Source: Choristoneura fumiferana
Taxonomy: Eukaryota > Arthropoda > Insecta > Lepidoptera > Tortricidae
Reading direction: 5' to 3'
Length of the DNA stretch: 64,000 bases
Assembly: GCF_025370935.1 (NCBI RefSeq)
Contig: NC_133485.1
Span: forward strand, 8,398,734 to 8,462,733
Of this stretch, positions 44,502 to 57,244 are shown in pieces. How positions within the stretch are numbered: the stretch's first letter is position 1; each line of letters opens with the position of its first letter. The notes beneath the pieces were generated by a model. It did not search any database. It had not been told where the DNA came from and saw only the letters and a program-made list of their open reading frames with translations. A program made the position numbers and the translations under genes.

Positions 44502-46032
44502 TCAACATCCCAATTTGTCATCGGCTTTCAGTTTTGGCCATGTCGCATCATCACATAAGTACTCCTCAACTTTATAGTAAGCTTTCTTCAGGAGTGCACT
44601 CTTTATGTATTCTTTAAAAGAGTTGTGTGGCAATTTCCATGCTTCTACAGGAACTTTATTGTAAAATCTCACGCAGTTTCCCACAAAAGATTTGCTTACT
44701 TTCCGTAGACGGAATTTAGGAACTGCAAGCTTGTGCTTATTACGAGTATTGATATCATGTACGTCTGACACTTTCTTAAGGACTCGATATTCTTGTGTGT
44801 ATACAATATCACATCATGTACGTACTGTGAAGCTACTGTGAGGATGTTATCTCCTTAAAGCGTTCTCTAAGTGAATCTCGGGAGCCAAGGTTGTAGATCG
44901 ACCGGACTGCCCTCTTCTGTAAAATGAAGATAGTTTCTATGTCGGCTGCCTTGCCCCAAATCAGCATACCGTAGGACATTATGCTGTGAAAATAACTGAA
45001 ATAAACTAGCCGGGCAGTTTCTACGTTGGTAAATTGCCTGATTCTTCGTACAGCATAGGCGGCAGAGCTCAATCTACCAGCAAGACCAGAAATATGCGGG
45101 CTCCATTGTAAATTACGATCCAACGTAAGACCAAGAAAAACAGTCTCATGCACAAGATTCAGATTCTCTCCGTTTAAGGAAATAATTGTTTCAAACTGTC
45201 TTACATTAGGCAACGAAAATTTTATACACTTAGTTTTAGCTGCATTTAGTAACAAATTGTTAGCAGTGAACCAGTTCAGCGCCTCTGCTAAAGTTTCATT
45301 GATGTGGGTTGGATTTTCTTGTTGCCTGTTTACTTTGAATATCAAAGAAGTATCATCTGCAAACAATACTATGTTGCATTTCTGTTCTAGCAAGTGGGGC
45401 AGGTCATTTATATATACTAGAAAGAGAAATGGACCCAAAATGGAGCCTTGTGGAACTCCAAGCTTCACCGCTGAGCCAGCTGACTGCGTTCTATTTATGT
45501 CCACTTTTTGAATTCTTTGGCTGAGATAAGACTTAACAAGGTCTAGTGCTTTAGCTGAAAGTCCATAGTGTTGAAGTTTGCGGATAAGCGTCTCATGCTC
45601 CACGCAATCGAAGGCCTTGGAGAGGTCGCAAAATATTCCTATTGCATCTTGCGAAATTTCCCATGCATCATAAATGTACTTCATGAGACTTGCAGCTGCA
45701 TCTGTTGTTGAACGGCCTTTTGTGAAACCGAATTGCTGGCTGTGTAGTAGGTTGTTTACATTGAAGTGACGAAGCAACTGGTTAAGCATAATTTTTTCAA
45801 ACACTTTACTCAGCACAGGGAGCACAGATATCGGACGAAAGTTGCCAGGATCAGATGAGCTCCCAGCTTTAAACAATGGAATCACTTTGCTATATTTCAT
45901 TAAGTCCGGGAACACACCATCATCAATGCACTTATTAAATATGACGGCTAGGTACGGTGCCACAATATGGATGACAGATTGCATAACTCGAACAGAAATA
46001 CCCCAAAGATCCTCCGTATTCTTCAGTTTCAA
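44502..46032 (-). pseudogene. Reverse transcriptase of the LINE, frameshifted
   Basis: The main frame (46032-44833, 399 codons) carries the non-LTR polymerase motifs in order: SKVIPLFKAGSSSDPGNFRP, QQFGFTKGRSTTDA, IFCDLSKAFDCVEH (motif A), GVPQGSILGPFLFLVYINDL (motif B) and FADDTSL (the catalytic YADD-type box). FLGLTLDRNLQW follows. The frame stops at 44833; the continuation is found in other frames and ends with a 44771-44502 frame beginning SDVHDINTRNKHKL. At least two frameshifts separate them. The first codon near 46032 is preceded at once by an in-frame TAA at the insertion junction, so the start is not a genuine start codon. Not functional. Confidence 0.85.
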
Positions 46033-46124
46033 AGATTATAATTGTCGGCATAGTTTACAAGTTTTCTAGCATTGATAGTCCCTGAGCAAAGCCGCGGACG
46101 GACATTTTGGCTCTGGAACCCTAA

Positions 46125-46750
46125 AAACGGGCAAGTGCGAGTCGGTTTCGTGCAACGAGGATTCCGTACTCACTAATTTTTAGGTATGTTACAACATAGT
46201 ACGACTTAAACGGTGACATAGGTATTTAGCGTAAGTGGAGCTCGTTTCTGGACCAAAATGGAATGGGGTCATTTTAACCGGATTCAAAAAATTGTGGGAT
46301 GGGAAGTTCAAAGAAAAATATGTTTTTTTTAATATATTGGTGTTTCTTAGTAAAATATAAGTACGTAATAATAAACGTTATCGCCAAATTTCAAGTTCTT
46401 AGGCGAATGGGAAGTTAAACAATAAAATTCTTCGGTAAACATTTTGACCAAAAAGCTGACTTTGGCTGCATCTCTTCCTTCATTTGCTAAAATTTTTTTT
46501 AAAACAAAAAGAAACTGTTTTTATTTGCGTAATGAGTTTTAAACAACGATAACCTCATTTGATGAGGTAGGTTAGCGTTTTTTGAACGGTTTTTGTATGG
46601 CTGTGGGCCAACAACATGCTTATACTGTGACAATTTGAAGATTGCGGCAACAAACGTTTGGCTGTAAAACCTATGTGACAGACGGACGGACGGACACGTG
46701 AGTGACAGTAATAGGACTCCATTTGGACCCTTTAATTACGGAACCTTAAA
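46125..46750 (+). repeat. Dispersed repeat abutting the split element
   Basis: It starts ACGGGCAAGTGCGAGTCGG, has TTTCAAGTTCTTAGGCG-type text inside, and ends CAGACGGACGGACGGACACG then GACCCTTTAATTACGGAACC. This is the pattern of another family with GGTTCCG-like ends. No coding frame. Confidence 0.5.
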
Positions 46751-47559
46751 AGCTAACAACCATTCACAGTAAGCTGCTTTATATATTTTGCATGTAAGTA
46801 CTTAATTATCATGAGGCGATGAGAAATGCAAATGCTAAAATGAAATGCGTGTACCTACTTATGTATATTTACATCTCTTTTTAAAATAATCAATTGTATA
46901 ACCAGTTAACCGATTCTTTATTAATTTATTGTATTTTTTATAAGCAGACGAAGTTAAAACTAAAGAAAAATGAGGTCTGTTATTAGTGTTATTCTATAGA
47001 TATCGTTAGGTATGTATTTAATAAGTCTCTAGCATTAAAAATTCAAATCCATTGTTTGGTAATTACTTTCCTAAAATGTCGTTGCCATTCGCGATGTGTC
47101 AAAACGTCTGCTGAGAACATTTCACTGCTTGAGCTTTCAAAAAAAGATTAATTTATCGAAAATTATCCGTTGAAATAGATTTCTTAAACAACTTTAGAGA
47201 TGCTTAGAGAATCAGTCAGTTTTGATTCATTTCAATAATTCAGTAAGTCTATGGTACCTCGTATCTACCTACTGAAAGACTGTAAAATTTCACAGTTTTT
47301 AAATACGTAGGTACAAAGTTATGTGCTTCCGTTGTTCCAGTAGGTACTTCCACGGTATCATGTTTCTTTCAGAATCTGAAGAAAAATACGGAAACTTCGC
47401 ACTTATTTTCTTAGTAAATAAGTTATTGATATCTGGAATCACTAGGCTTTCGATGACGAAAGCGAAAAAAATATAGGTACTATTACTATGCAATGTAATT
47501 TCAAAAGCTGCAGTGCAAGCTGAGTGCATTTAATTGCAGAACGAATGCGTAAGGTTTAT
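46751..47559. other. AT-rich stretch, no supported feature
   Basis: No exon, RNA gene or clear repeat could be supported before the GC-rich island. Confidence 0.35.
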
Positions 47560-48070
47560 TAGCCCCTCGGTCGAGAAGAGTGAGCACACGTGAAGGTTGT
47601 TTAATCGCGTCTGGGAGGCCGCCGGCGGGCGCCCCGCGAGGCTCAATGGGCGCGGGCGGCGCCCGAGCTCCCGCCAGTCGCGCCGCAAGCCCCGAAGGGG
47701 CTACACGTGTCCTCGCTCCCGCCACGCGACTTATGTAACCATCCACACGGTGAGTCTGCAGCCTCCGACCCACAACCTCCACCAACCCCACCGGATCCCG
47801 ACCCACGCGCTATAACACCGATATAATCGCGCGTGCGTTCGCCGCGTTGTGACTCGATAGCGAAGCTCGCGCGATAGTTCGGCTAACGCCGTTGTGCAAT
47901 AATCGTCAGCTGGAGAGGTGATATAATCGATGCAGTAAGTACCGGTGATAGACGAGTGCGAGTATTGGCATGCGGCAGGTGCGTTATGTAACGGAACGAG
48001 CCCGCCGTCAGCCGAGACGCGAGGAAGTCGATCCTATCGGCAGGACGCGCCGGCCGCCACTATGTCCTAG
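47560..48070 (+). promoter_or_regulatory. GC-rich island, probable promoter with non-coding first exon
   Basis: A sharp rise in GC and CpG content against AT-rich flanks (GGCCGCCGGCGGGCGCCCCG, GCGGGCGGCGCCCGAGCTCC). Two good + strand donors occur: CACACG|GTGAGT at 47750 and GATGCA|GTAAGT at 47935. Short in-frame stops break all frames, so the transcript would be non-coding here and splice to exons outside the window. The gene is unknown. Confidence 0.45.
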
Positions 48071-48927
48071 GAAAATGACACTGATTTCTGTATTTAAGAC
48101 AGAATTACCTATCTTTACGCCCCATCGACATTACACTTCCTGTAAGAAGTGGCCGTAGCTAAGAATTAGTTTTCGTACATACCTGACGTTATAAAGCCAC
48201 ACCGGGCTATTCAGAGAACGTGTAATGAGGGACGGAAGGCGAAAAGGTTCATATGCACTGCCTAATTGGGGGTCGAATGCGAAGAATCTCACTCGTTCGT
48301 GGAAGGTTCTGGAGTTCCGGTTTTTTATAATATGCTATAGATACGTCCCTACATTTTCTTTTACCGATAAATTCTGATTTGAATATTTATCAATATCCGA
48401 TAATGTATTTGAACCATAATTGGCCCGGTATTGTTGTCATACGGATCGATACTCTGCCGTATTATTTGCCTTAGGTATAGACAGACTATTGGCGTTAAGG
48501 TTTCTGTTCCGGTACGATTTTTAATGCCTAAGTGTAGACGAGATTCGGGTTTAGGTTTTTGTTACGTTTAATGTATATTTCCTTTATATACACGATGAGT
48601 GTTTACCTACTCATGTTTTGCGATCTGTCCATTATTTGCATAAGATTAGGAAAATATTTTGAGGTATGTAGGTAGGTACTTATTAATTTACATATTTTTG
48701 TGCTAGTGTTCTTATCTTGCTTCCAACCATATGATCAATAATATTATCGATCAATAAAAAAACAGTAATTAATAATATCAATACTTAATATTTATTTGAA
48801 AAAAACCTTGCATTTTGAGACGATTTCTGACAATACCTATTTAATTTCGTATTGCGTACCTACTCATAATGACTTGCATCCTGTTTTGTGGTTAAGTTCG
48901 TAGGGTTAAGTAGGTATCAATCAATCA

Positions 48928-48985
48928 ATCATCATCAGCTTATGTTCGTCCACTGCTGGACATAGGCCTCTCCCATGGCACGTTA
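48928..48985 (-). mobile_element. RTE-like LINE 3' end fragment
   Basis: The reverse complement reads GAGAGGCCTATGTCCAGCAG then TGGACGAACATAAGCTGATG and a (GATT)n tail, a typical 3' end of this LINE type. Confidence 0.55.
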
Positions 48986-49136
48986 AGTAGGTATAGTGAA
49001 ATGTAAATTTTCTAAGTTTTTACTCTACGTTAATATGATTATTGACTCCCAATCGCAAATCGACATAAAGGATGATAACGGTTATATTTTTTGATGACCA
49101 CTGTACCTGAAAAAGAAAGTAAGTTTAGTATTTTCG

Positions 49137-49410
49137 TAGGTGTTGAGAACGATTGAGAATAGAAGAGGGATTATGCTGGGGCACCTGATACGACATGATA
49201 GTTACATAAGAACAATACTTAATTGAAGGGAAAATAGAGGGCAGGAGAGGCAGGGGAAGACCGAGACATGCGTTCATGGATCAAGCCAAAGAGAAGGTCA
49301 ATGTAATGTCGTATCAGGAGCTCAAAGCATTGGCAGAGAGGCGTACAGAATGGCGATTACTCCACCGACAGATAAGAGCTAGGCTGTTAAATAAATGATG
49401 ATGATGATTC
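49137..49410 (+). mobile_element. RTE-like LINE 3' end encoding the polymerase C-terminus
   Basis: A frame reads IENRRGIMLGHLIRHDS, then a one-base slip, then EGKIEGRRGRGRPRHAF and ELKALAERRTEWR, followed by the stop and a (GAT)n tail. These are the usual C-terminal words of RTE-type reverse transcriptases. Only the last roughly 90 codons are left. Confidence 0.7.
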
Positions 49411-49576
49411 TTGTAGGTACCTACAGTTCTAGGCCCGAGCTCAGTTTCGACTACAACATCTCTCTAAAGACTAACAAAAAAAGCATCCAATTAGAGTTAA
49501 GACTACATTCGTAAATATCATATAGGTATGTGCAATGTCAAAAAGACTGAAATCGTTTTTTTTAACTCACTTAATT

Positions 49577-49660
49577 CATTAAAGAAAGAAAGAAAGAAAA
49601 ATGGTTTATTAACAGACAAAACAGTACCACCACCAACACTTGATTACGACTTATATTATT
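49577..49660 (-). mobile_element. LINE tail with (AAAG)n run
   Basis: A run of AAAG units and then GGTTTATTAACAGACAAAAC and AGTACCACC. An equivalent run and AGTACCACC word occur inverted at 1150-1200. Confidence 0.4.
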
Positions 49661-50664
49661 ATTACGATTTTATTTCACTAACATTTCCCATATCTAGGTA
49701 AAATATAGCTTTAAAATGTCTTCTTACTTTACAAATATGTTATTCTCATTATGTTTATGATCATTCCATACCGAAAAGCTTGAGGGCCACTGAGACAAAA
49801 AATCAGACAAGAAAAATAACCATTTATCACGATACTGTTAGTGACAGAAAAGCGACGTCGCTTTATCTATACTTTTCAGAGATAATACGAATAGTCCGTC
49901 CGTTTAAGAAATAGAGATCTCGATAGATTCGGAGGCTTGCTTCTGACGGGGTATTATGAAGCCAGCGTGTTTTGATGTTACAAAGTCAACTCCAGGAGAT
50001 TACATTTTACAATTTTAATCATTTGGAGATCGTATCCATTACGTACTCTTGAACTTTTAACCATTCATATAAACGGTATTGAGCAGTGTTTCAAATATTT
50101 ACCAATACTAATAGTGATTTTCAAAAGTTTTAAGTACTTTATGATTTTTAAATCAGCATAGGAATGTAACCCATTTCCTGACGTTTGATTTTGCATGAAA
50201 ATTGAGCATGTCATGTTATCAGAAAGTTCGTATTTATTGTGCTCCCTCATTTAGTTTCAGTACCTATCGTACAGCCGTAGATTTTTTATTCTGACATTTA
50301 TTTATTGGATATGAAAATCTCACTCATTTAATACTGTTATTGATTGACACTTCGGGTGCCGTCGTATTCGGCCTTTTCCCTATGGAAAACCACTATGCAT
50401 GCAATGCACTGTATACACAGTAGGTATATCTGTGTATATCCACCTGAGTCGTAGGCTCTACCATATAAAAAAGGTACTCTGTGGCTCTACCTTCATATTT
50501 AGTTAGTGTCTCTAACCACTTCGCTATCCGGTCGTCATTGGTCGTCAATGCTCATTTACTAAACTATACATACCTATCAACTTATTAATATTATAAAGTT
50601 TTGTTAATTTATGAATGAGAGAATGATGTAATTTTTAGATTCCACATACTAGTAATTAAGCTAT

Positions 50665-50733
50665 GGGGGAGCCCTATTTCCAACAGTGGACGTCTAAGAC
50701 TGATAAGGTATGATGATGATGATGTTAAAATAA
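50665..50733 (+). mobile_element. LINE 3' end fragment
   Basis: GGAGCCCTATTTCCAACAGT, then GGACGTCTAAGACTGATAAG and a (GAT)n tail, like the RTE-type 3' end but diverged. Confidence 0.5.
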
Positions 50734-50794
50734 CTAAACACGAGTTATTTAGAAATATATATAATACGCTCGTAAAGTTGGTATTTAAATGATG

Positions 50795-51040
50795 GATCTA
50801 GGCGACATAAAATGACTAAAATGACTATTTATGCTCTAGTGCATAAAATAAAATCTTCATCTAAGACCAAGGTACTCAGGTTGGTCAACAGCCACAAATA
50901 AACAGTTCGTGGCTGTTGGCGCTTGATTGCTTTGTCTTAGACGAAGATTTTACTTTATGCACTAGAATGTAAAACGCTTCTCTATGCAGCGTAAATCCAG
51001 CATCTATCGAACTTATGAGCATGAGAAGTTAAAACCTATT
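50795..51040. mobile_element. Foldback element, both arms present
   Basis: Left arm GATCTAGGCGACATAAAATG, TAAAATCTTCATCTAAGACC and CAACAGCCAC; right arm GTGGCTGTTG, GTCTTAGACGAAGATTTTAC and TTTATGCACTAG, ending near ATGAGCATGAGAAG. 17047-17195 is one arm of the same family. Confidence 0.65.
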
Positions 51041-51639
51041 TTTTACAAAAACTTGTATGTTGGCAAGCTGATTACACATACATAAGTAGTAGTAGCATAA
51101 CCTAATCGAAACTAAAGAAATTAGATTTGCTTGTGTTTTTGTTCATTTCATTAAACTCAAAAACTTCTTAAAATCTTTCACTTGTAGAAATCGATATTAT
51201 CAGCGACTAACATTTCAGAGACTGTATAAAGTTCCCTCGGGACGCGGACGAAACTGCAGTCAATAGCTAGTCTTACTTACACTGGTCAAGTTAGACGCTT
51301 CGCTTAATAAACAGGGCTTTAACTTTGGAGAAGCTTATGAATGAGTGCGTAAACGATATCAGTTTACGATTAGCTGTAAAACTAAACCAACGGGCCCGTA
51401 TAACGTAAGTGTGAACATTCTAATTTGGTTGCGTAATCGTGAACCTCGGCGTTAAACGATTAGTGGCGATTAAGGTAATTTCTTTTCTCACAGCGTGAAT
51501 TAGCTTCTACTCTTAAGCTAAGGTCACCCGAGACGTAAGATTACTATTTTTCTTATCACTACCCTTCACTACCATATACAGTGACGTGCAGTGAAAACCA
51601 AACTCTGTCAAGCACATTATTATAGTTTCACTATGCACA

Positions 51640-51855
51640 GTCGAGGCCTTTCATGCAGAGGATACCTAGTGGGTTCAAACCCGGGCTCATATCTCTGAAT
51701 TTTTCGAAATTCGTATGGGACATTGCATTCGAAATTTACCACGAGCTTAAGGATGAAGGAAAACATCGCGAGGAAACCGGCACAACCTGTGAAGAGGAGG
51801 CCTGTGCCCAGCAGTGAGACATATAATAATATATAGGCTGGGATGATGATGATAC
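51640..51855 (+). mobile_element. Internally deleted SINE copy
   Basis: The B-box region GTGGGTTCAAACCCGGGCTC, the body AAATTTACCACGAGCTTAAG and the tail GAGGCCTGTGCCCAGCAGTG are present. The central CAATTC...GGGAACTATGG block is deleted. Confidence 0.7.
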
Positions 51856-52548
51856 ATTCGTTCATTAGGATGTACTATATAAGCAGCTAAATATTTTGTT
51901 GCTAAGCTTTAAAGTTTTCGGAGCAAAAAATTTTAAAATTTCGCTTTGCCTTAAGAAAATTTGAATGTTTCTTTTTTCATGTACATCATCTTAGAAAAAG
52001 TATGCAATATTCTATGCAATGTTGTACAAGTAGGTAAGTCAAAAAATGCTTGTGGCGTTTCTTCTTACGATGTTCACTACGCTCACATCGTCACCCACGC
52101 CACTCACTTCTTTTTGGTCCGTGTTATCTAACGTTGCATAAAATATAATATAAAAAAAACATTATCTATAAGATATGCCATCTGAACAGCTAAATCACGT
52201 GCCACTAAGCGTTAAAGTTTCTGTAGCCTTAGCTTAAGACTTATTTCTATTAGATCTGACGGCTTAAGTGGCCGGCTGAGTTGGAGATACCAGGCAAATC
52301 GGAGCAATTTTGGCAGTTACCTTGTTATGCTGCTTCCTATGAAACTTGGAATGACTAATGACGTTTATAAGGGCTTTTGAGCTTCTATTTAGGGCTGTTA
52401 AATAAATAATATAATTTATGTTTTATAAATTATGTTTTAGTAACATGTATATTTAGTTAAGGTATATTAGGTTAGATATTTTTTCTTCTTGTTAACTGTT
52501 GTGTACCCTTTCCTTTCTATGAAATTTTGGAAGAAATATGGTTTTTTT

Positions 52549-52742
52549 CTACTCAGAATCAAGAGCACAATCGATTGCGATAGTTTAAAAAAAGTCCGGA
52601 AAAAAAAGTCAGTTTCGCGACGTTATTTTCATACATACACTCAGTACGGGCGTGACAAAACTGACTCATAAGATATTGTATGAAAAAATGGGGATTTTTT
52701 TTAAACGATCGGATTCGATTGTGCTCTTGATTCTGAGTAGGG
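52549..52742. mobile_element. Inverted-repeat MITE
   Basis: CTACTCAGAATCAAGAGCAC then AATCGATTGCGAT is mirrored by TCGATTGTGCTCTTGATTCT then GAGTAG. Poly-A/T patches follow the arms. Confidence 0.7.
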
Positions 52743-52869
52743 AAAACCAATTTTTGACCAAAATTAAAAAAAGGGTACACTTTTTTTTGAAAACGCCTTA
52801 TTTCATGGCTTTAAAAAGTTAATAAATTAATAAATACATAAATATTTAATTTCAACAAAGTATGAACAT

Positions 52870-53045
52870 CCACGACCACGATCCACGTGAACGTTTACGG
52901 TGAAGGAAAACATCATAAACCTGCACAAACCTGAGTAGCATAGCAGTTCAATGGTGTGTGAAGTTTCCTATCCACACTGGGCCGCGTGGATTCTGAGAGG
53001 AAGCCTGTTGTGCCCAGCGGTGGGACGTATGCAGTCTGGGATGGT
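52870..53045 (+). mobile_element. Degenerate SINE fragment
   Basis: GGTGAAGGAAAACATC, AACCTGCACAAACCTGAG and CCCAGCGGTGGGACGTATGC match the SINE body and tail with deletions. Confidence 0.6.
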
Positions 53046-54644
53046 GATGAACATCCTAAATTTTTCAGGGTCATTTCAACAAATAAGTTAATTTATAACA
53101 CATTAACTGAGCTTGAAACACTGTCTTTGTATCACGTTCAATCTGTTCAGACTACACAATTTTATCGCATGTTATTGAGAGAGTTTAAATTTATTTCACA
53201 ATTATCATAATAAACTTTGTATACCTACTTAAATGAAATGTCCTTATTTCAGTGTTTATTTCAATACATTCGGAGTTGCGTTATTTAAGGCAAACCACCT
53301 TAAAGTTGTAAGAAGTTATCCCAATGGACCGTTTTTGTTTTCAGTTCATGGCAGAAAATATATGTCATCATTTCTTGTTGTGATAGAAGCTTAAAATGGC
53401 ATAGGCCAAACGACAAGTTTTAGTATGCGGAAGTTCTTTTAACAATCTTTTTTGTTTTCCCTTAGGTTCCCTTGCGGGAGTCATGGAACAAATCTTCCGG
53501 AACCATTTATCTTGTCTAAAAAGTGATTTTTATTTTATTTATTATTACAATGAATCCCAATTATATTAAAACTTAATAAAAAAAATAATTAAGAGAATAT
53601 ATTAATTAAATAGGCGTGTATTTTTACGTTCGATTTTTAATACCTACATACTCATACTCATACTCTTTTATTGGTAATATTATTATTACATGTCATATGC
53701 TTTTTGTTGACCATAAGTATTTTTTTTAACAAATCTATCCTAAGAAAAGTTAAAATTAAAAAGCTTTTAAAGCTAGATAAAGAAATCCTTATAATTTTAG
53801 CTCTAACTCAACAGATCGGTGACTTCTATTCCATCTAGGACAATTGCAAAACAATGAACGCACAGATGGAAACTGAAGTACTTAGGTACCTACTCATACT
53901 GTTTTTTTGGAAATTTCAAATATGACAACTTTTTTATTTAATTAAATCTCAAATTCTATCTGAATAAGTTCACATTCCAAGAGGTCAAAAATCAGTGGCC
54001 GCGTTGAACGCGATTCAACCGGCCAAAAACGAATTTGGAGTCTCATTTCATTCAACGTTTTTTGTCAATGCCTGTCTAAATCTATAAATATTGTAAAAAT
54101 ACTTACACAGAACTTTATTTCATTCTGGTGCCAATGCCAGGATTTGCCGCAGGGTCGAGTTGTGATCCTCGGGTGTATTGAATGTATGCGATCAAGCGTT
54201 CAAACCTACAGCTGGGGTTGGGACCGTTGGTTTGGAAACTATTTTGCGAGATTCCTTGCCAAAGACAAATATGCGGTTTTATATGCTACTTTTATAAAAT
54301 ACTTTTGCTTTTTTGTGATGTCGTTAAAGGCAGTGATTTTATTAAGTAAAGACAGCAAAGGCACATGTCTACAAAACAAACGAAAAACATACCTACTCCA
54401 AACGCAGCTGCAACTCACACATACATATATACGCTTTATGTTATCTCGCTCCCGTTATGATATGAAAGGTGGTCTTTTTTCTACTTTAACGCAGTATGAC
54501 AGAAACTACAACTATCGCCTTTTATAACCTTCATCATTAATAACTAAAATAGAGAATATATCTTACGTAAGAAGTATGTTTTAGCTTAGAAAAAAGTTTT
54601 ACTTGCTTACTTTGTCTACGCACAATTAGTTTATCGCTATCCCG
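53046..54644. other. AT-rich stretch, no supported feature
   Basis: A 127-codon open frame at 54144-54527 has no recognisable motif and no supporting context. I see nothing else. Confidence 0.35.
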
Positions 54645-54815
54645 CGGAAACTACAATTTTCCGTATGAACGTCTCTTAATATATTGAAACAGTTTATGAA
54701 CCTATCAGTGCGCAAAATGTCATCCAAATTTCTGTTGAGTTGTTTTGAGCGATAAAAAACAAACGACCAAACACAAATATATCCAAATTTTAGTATGTAT
54801 AATATTAGTAAAAAA
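54645..54815 (-). mobile_element. Inverted Helitron 5' piece
   Basis: The reverse complement begins TTACTAATATTATACATACT and continues through TTTGGTCGTTTG to TAGTTTCCGCGGGATAGCGA, the head and body words of the Helitron family. Confidence 0.5.
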
Positions 54816-56630
54816 AATAATAATAAAACTGTTTATTTCTTTGAAAATGATTTTTGTTTAAATTACATAGCTTAATTTCTAATCTTAATTCGGGTATTAA
54901 AGATTATTGGTAAGTAAGGTGAGTAACTTAAATTTACTGTTTTTGCTTTGCATGAATAAATCTTGTTCATTTTCATAATACAATATTGGGTATCCATTTC
55001 TGAAACAAAAAACTTCTCTTCCTTGACCGCACATATTTTCATTAGTTTTGTCGAATAAAAAAACCTAACCGAAAATACTGGAAGCTTCTTATACATATTT
55101 TATTAATGCTGCCAAACAATACCAACGTAATGTCTTCCGGCAAGAATTTGCAATTAATCTTCGTATTCTTTGACATTCGGGTAACAAGCCTACAAAAAAA
55201 TAAATATATTTACTCAAACTAGCTAACACAGTATTTTTATTATTTAGAACCTTGTCACAATGTTTAATTTGATTTCTTTAGGTAATCTGCAATAGAAGTC
55301 ATTGCTATTGGGGCAAAGTTGAAGACCCCCTCTCCCCCCTCCCAATCAAAATGTTTGCTCTATTTGTATGAATGAGCGAATTTTTTAGCATAAGCTACCT
55401 TCGATATCTAAGGCTTTAGTCGAGCGATAATTCTTTTTATGAGTTCCAAAAAAATACATGGCACCTCTATCTTTAGATTGATGGTCTAGAGCTCAGGTCT
55501 GGCGTAATTTGTAAAGGTTTTATTACGTGGCCAAGTGAAATCAGCAGTAAGTTACAACTGTATAGTATCCGATATGTATCCGACATAGTATCGGTTACAT
55601 ACAAATTTCGTGTGTATGAAAAAGACTACGGAAAACATAATAACATTTTTGTATTCAAGTTTTAATACCGACTAATATTATCAGCACTTGTTTATATTAA
55701 AGAGAACCCAGGTTACATTGGCCTTTATTATTTTATGTAAGACTTTGTTGTTTTCATATACATGCAACGCAAATAATCAGTAAAATTATCACGAATTTTT
55801 TAAACTTTATCTACACTATCGTACAGTATCAGATATAGCTAGTTTAACAGTGATTGAGGGAAAATAGCATCATCTATATTTAATATTTCGCGTGTCATGA
55901 CTATTTTAATTGTACAGTTTTAATAATGAGTGATATACAAACTTTTTTGATGGAATCCAATTATTTTTGTCTTTACAAGGCCGGGGGCAGGATTACATCC
56001 GAAGCAAGTTTTTGCCAAGGCTATTTAAAACTGGATCCGCGATCGTGTGAACAACCGCATAATAATTAAATTGTAACCAGCACGAATGTGTTGTTTCGTT
56101 TCTTAAGCAGTACCTTCATTGTTGTTTCGATCTGATCCTCTGTTTATTTATTTATTGGCTCTAAAAAGAATACGCTTAAAGGCGACGAAATTAAATTTTG
56201 ATTTGATAATTCTTCGCAATCAACTTTTTTTGTTCGTCATTCGCTGTTGTTTTCATTTTAATTCGGCGTCCTCTTTTATCGAATTACCGAGGAGCGTTGA
56301 GAAGACTATGTTCAAATTGAAAATACATCCTCGCGGTTTCATTCATAAAATTGATTCTATTAAGTAAGGGTGCATAAAAAGTGTATTGGAACCTCCTATC
56401 GGGTTCGATGAATGTTTTTTTGTAAAAAAAATATATTTTTAAACCAACCAATTGAGAGTTCAATCAGAATTCGTTTATCGCTATCCCGCGGGAGCTATGT
56501 CTCTAGTTTTTAACCCAGGTCTGCGTCTCAAACTATCTCCAGACCATGATTCATTTTAACTTGTTCGTCGGTTTAAGCGTGAAGGGGTAACAGACATATT
56601 TTGGCATTTGTAATATTTTATTATAATATA
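54816..56630. other. Stretch without supported genes
   Basis: No exon seen. 55975-56370 looks like unique sequence with homeodomain-like AT words (AATTAAATTTTGATTTGATA), but I have no firm call. A Helitron-body fragment (CGCTATCCCGCGGGAGCTAT) lies at 56480-56500. Confidence 0.3.
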
Positions 56631-56730
56631 TTAACATTTACCTTTGCTAAAAATAGACACAACATAGATTTAGATTAAATCATCTTTTTGTGTCTATGTT
56701 TAGTAGATGTTTAGCAAAGGTAAATGTTAA
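56631..56730. repeat. Inverted repeat
   Basis: TTAACATTTACCTTTGCTAAA is mirrored exactly by TTTAGCAAAGGTAAATGTTAA, with a second pair (AGACACAACATAGA and mirror) inside. Arms are about 21 bp plus an inner stem. Confidence 0.65.
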
Positions 56731-57244
56731 AGTGACAGGTGAAGACAAACGAATGAAAAGTTTCACAGGCTAAACGTGTGATCAGATCATCAATATCAAT
56801 AATAGTTAGACTAGGTTGTTTTTTATTTGTATGTATACAAATATGTATGAATTTATGTATACAAAGCGCCGTTTAAACAGAAACTGAAATGACACCTTTA
56901 TTCATTTGTCACAGCTTGTTTATGAATCGTTCCGCTGAGTGACAGAATAGTCCCGCTCAATACAGGCGTTTTCAAATAGGTATTTGCCATTTGCCGGCAG
57001 TGGGAATGGCAGTAATATCGTATGTGGCGACAAGTCTTTTGTATGCGAAATACTCCCTAGCAGATGACACGTTCAGGCTAGGAATGATTTATTATTTTCT
57101 GAAGACATGCTGGCTTTATATAACTACATCAATTGCATTTATAGAACACTCAGAAATATGTCGCATAAGTTATCAAAGTGATTTTATTTCAAAGCGATAA
57201 AGGATGGACAGACAAACCAGAGCAAAATAAATGCAGCGTGTGCA

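Larger units (their letters stand above)
43431..46041 (-). mobile_element. 5'-truncated non-LTR retrotransposon (jockey/CR1-like)
   Basis: The 3' end is at low coordinates, with a tail of GAATTTGAATTTTTT on the minus strand. The insertion is flanked by TTGTC (43426-43430 and 46042-46046). A broken reverse transcriptase gene occupies 44502-46032 and a long 3' region occupies 43431-44501. It is truncated at the 5' side just before the fingers part of the reverse transcriptase, so endonuclease and ORF1 are absent. Jockey, CR1 and Daphne clades cannot be separated by eye. Confidence 0.8.
42930..46124 (-). mobile_element. Older dispersed element split by a LINE insertion
   Basis: The left part (42930-43430) is the reverse complement of the 33468 element up to CCATTTTGTC. 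The right part (46042-46124) resumes at TTGTCGGCATAGTTTAC and ends TTTTGGCTCTGGAACCCTAA. The two halves join in register when the LINE is removed. A G-run is at 43195-43207. Confidence 0.75.

Noticed and set aside
54144..54527. 127-codon plus-strand frame
   Set aside because: AT-biased residues, no family motif, no conserved neighbour or splice signal that fits.
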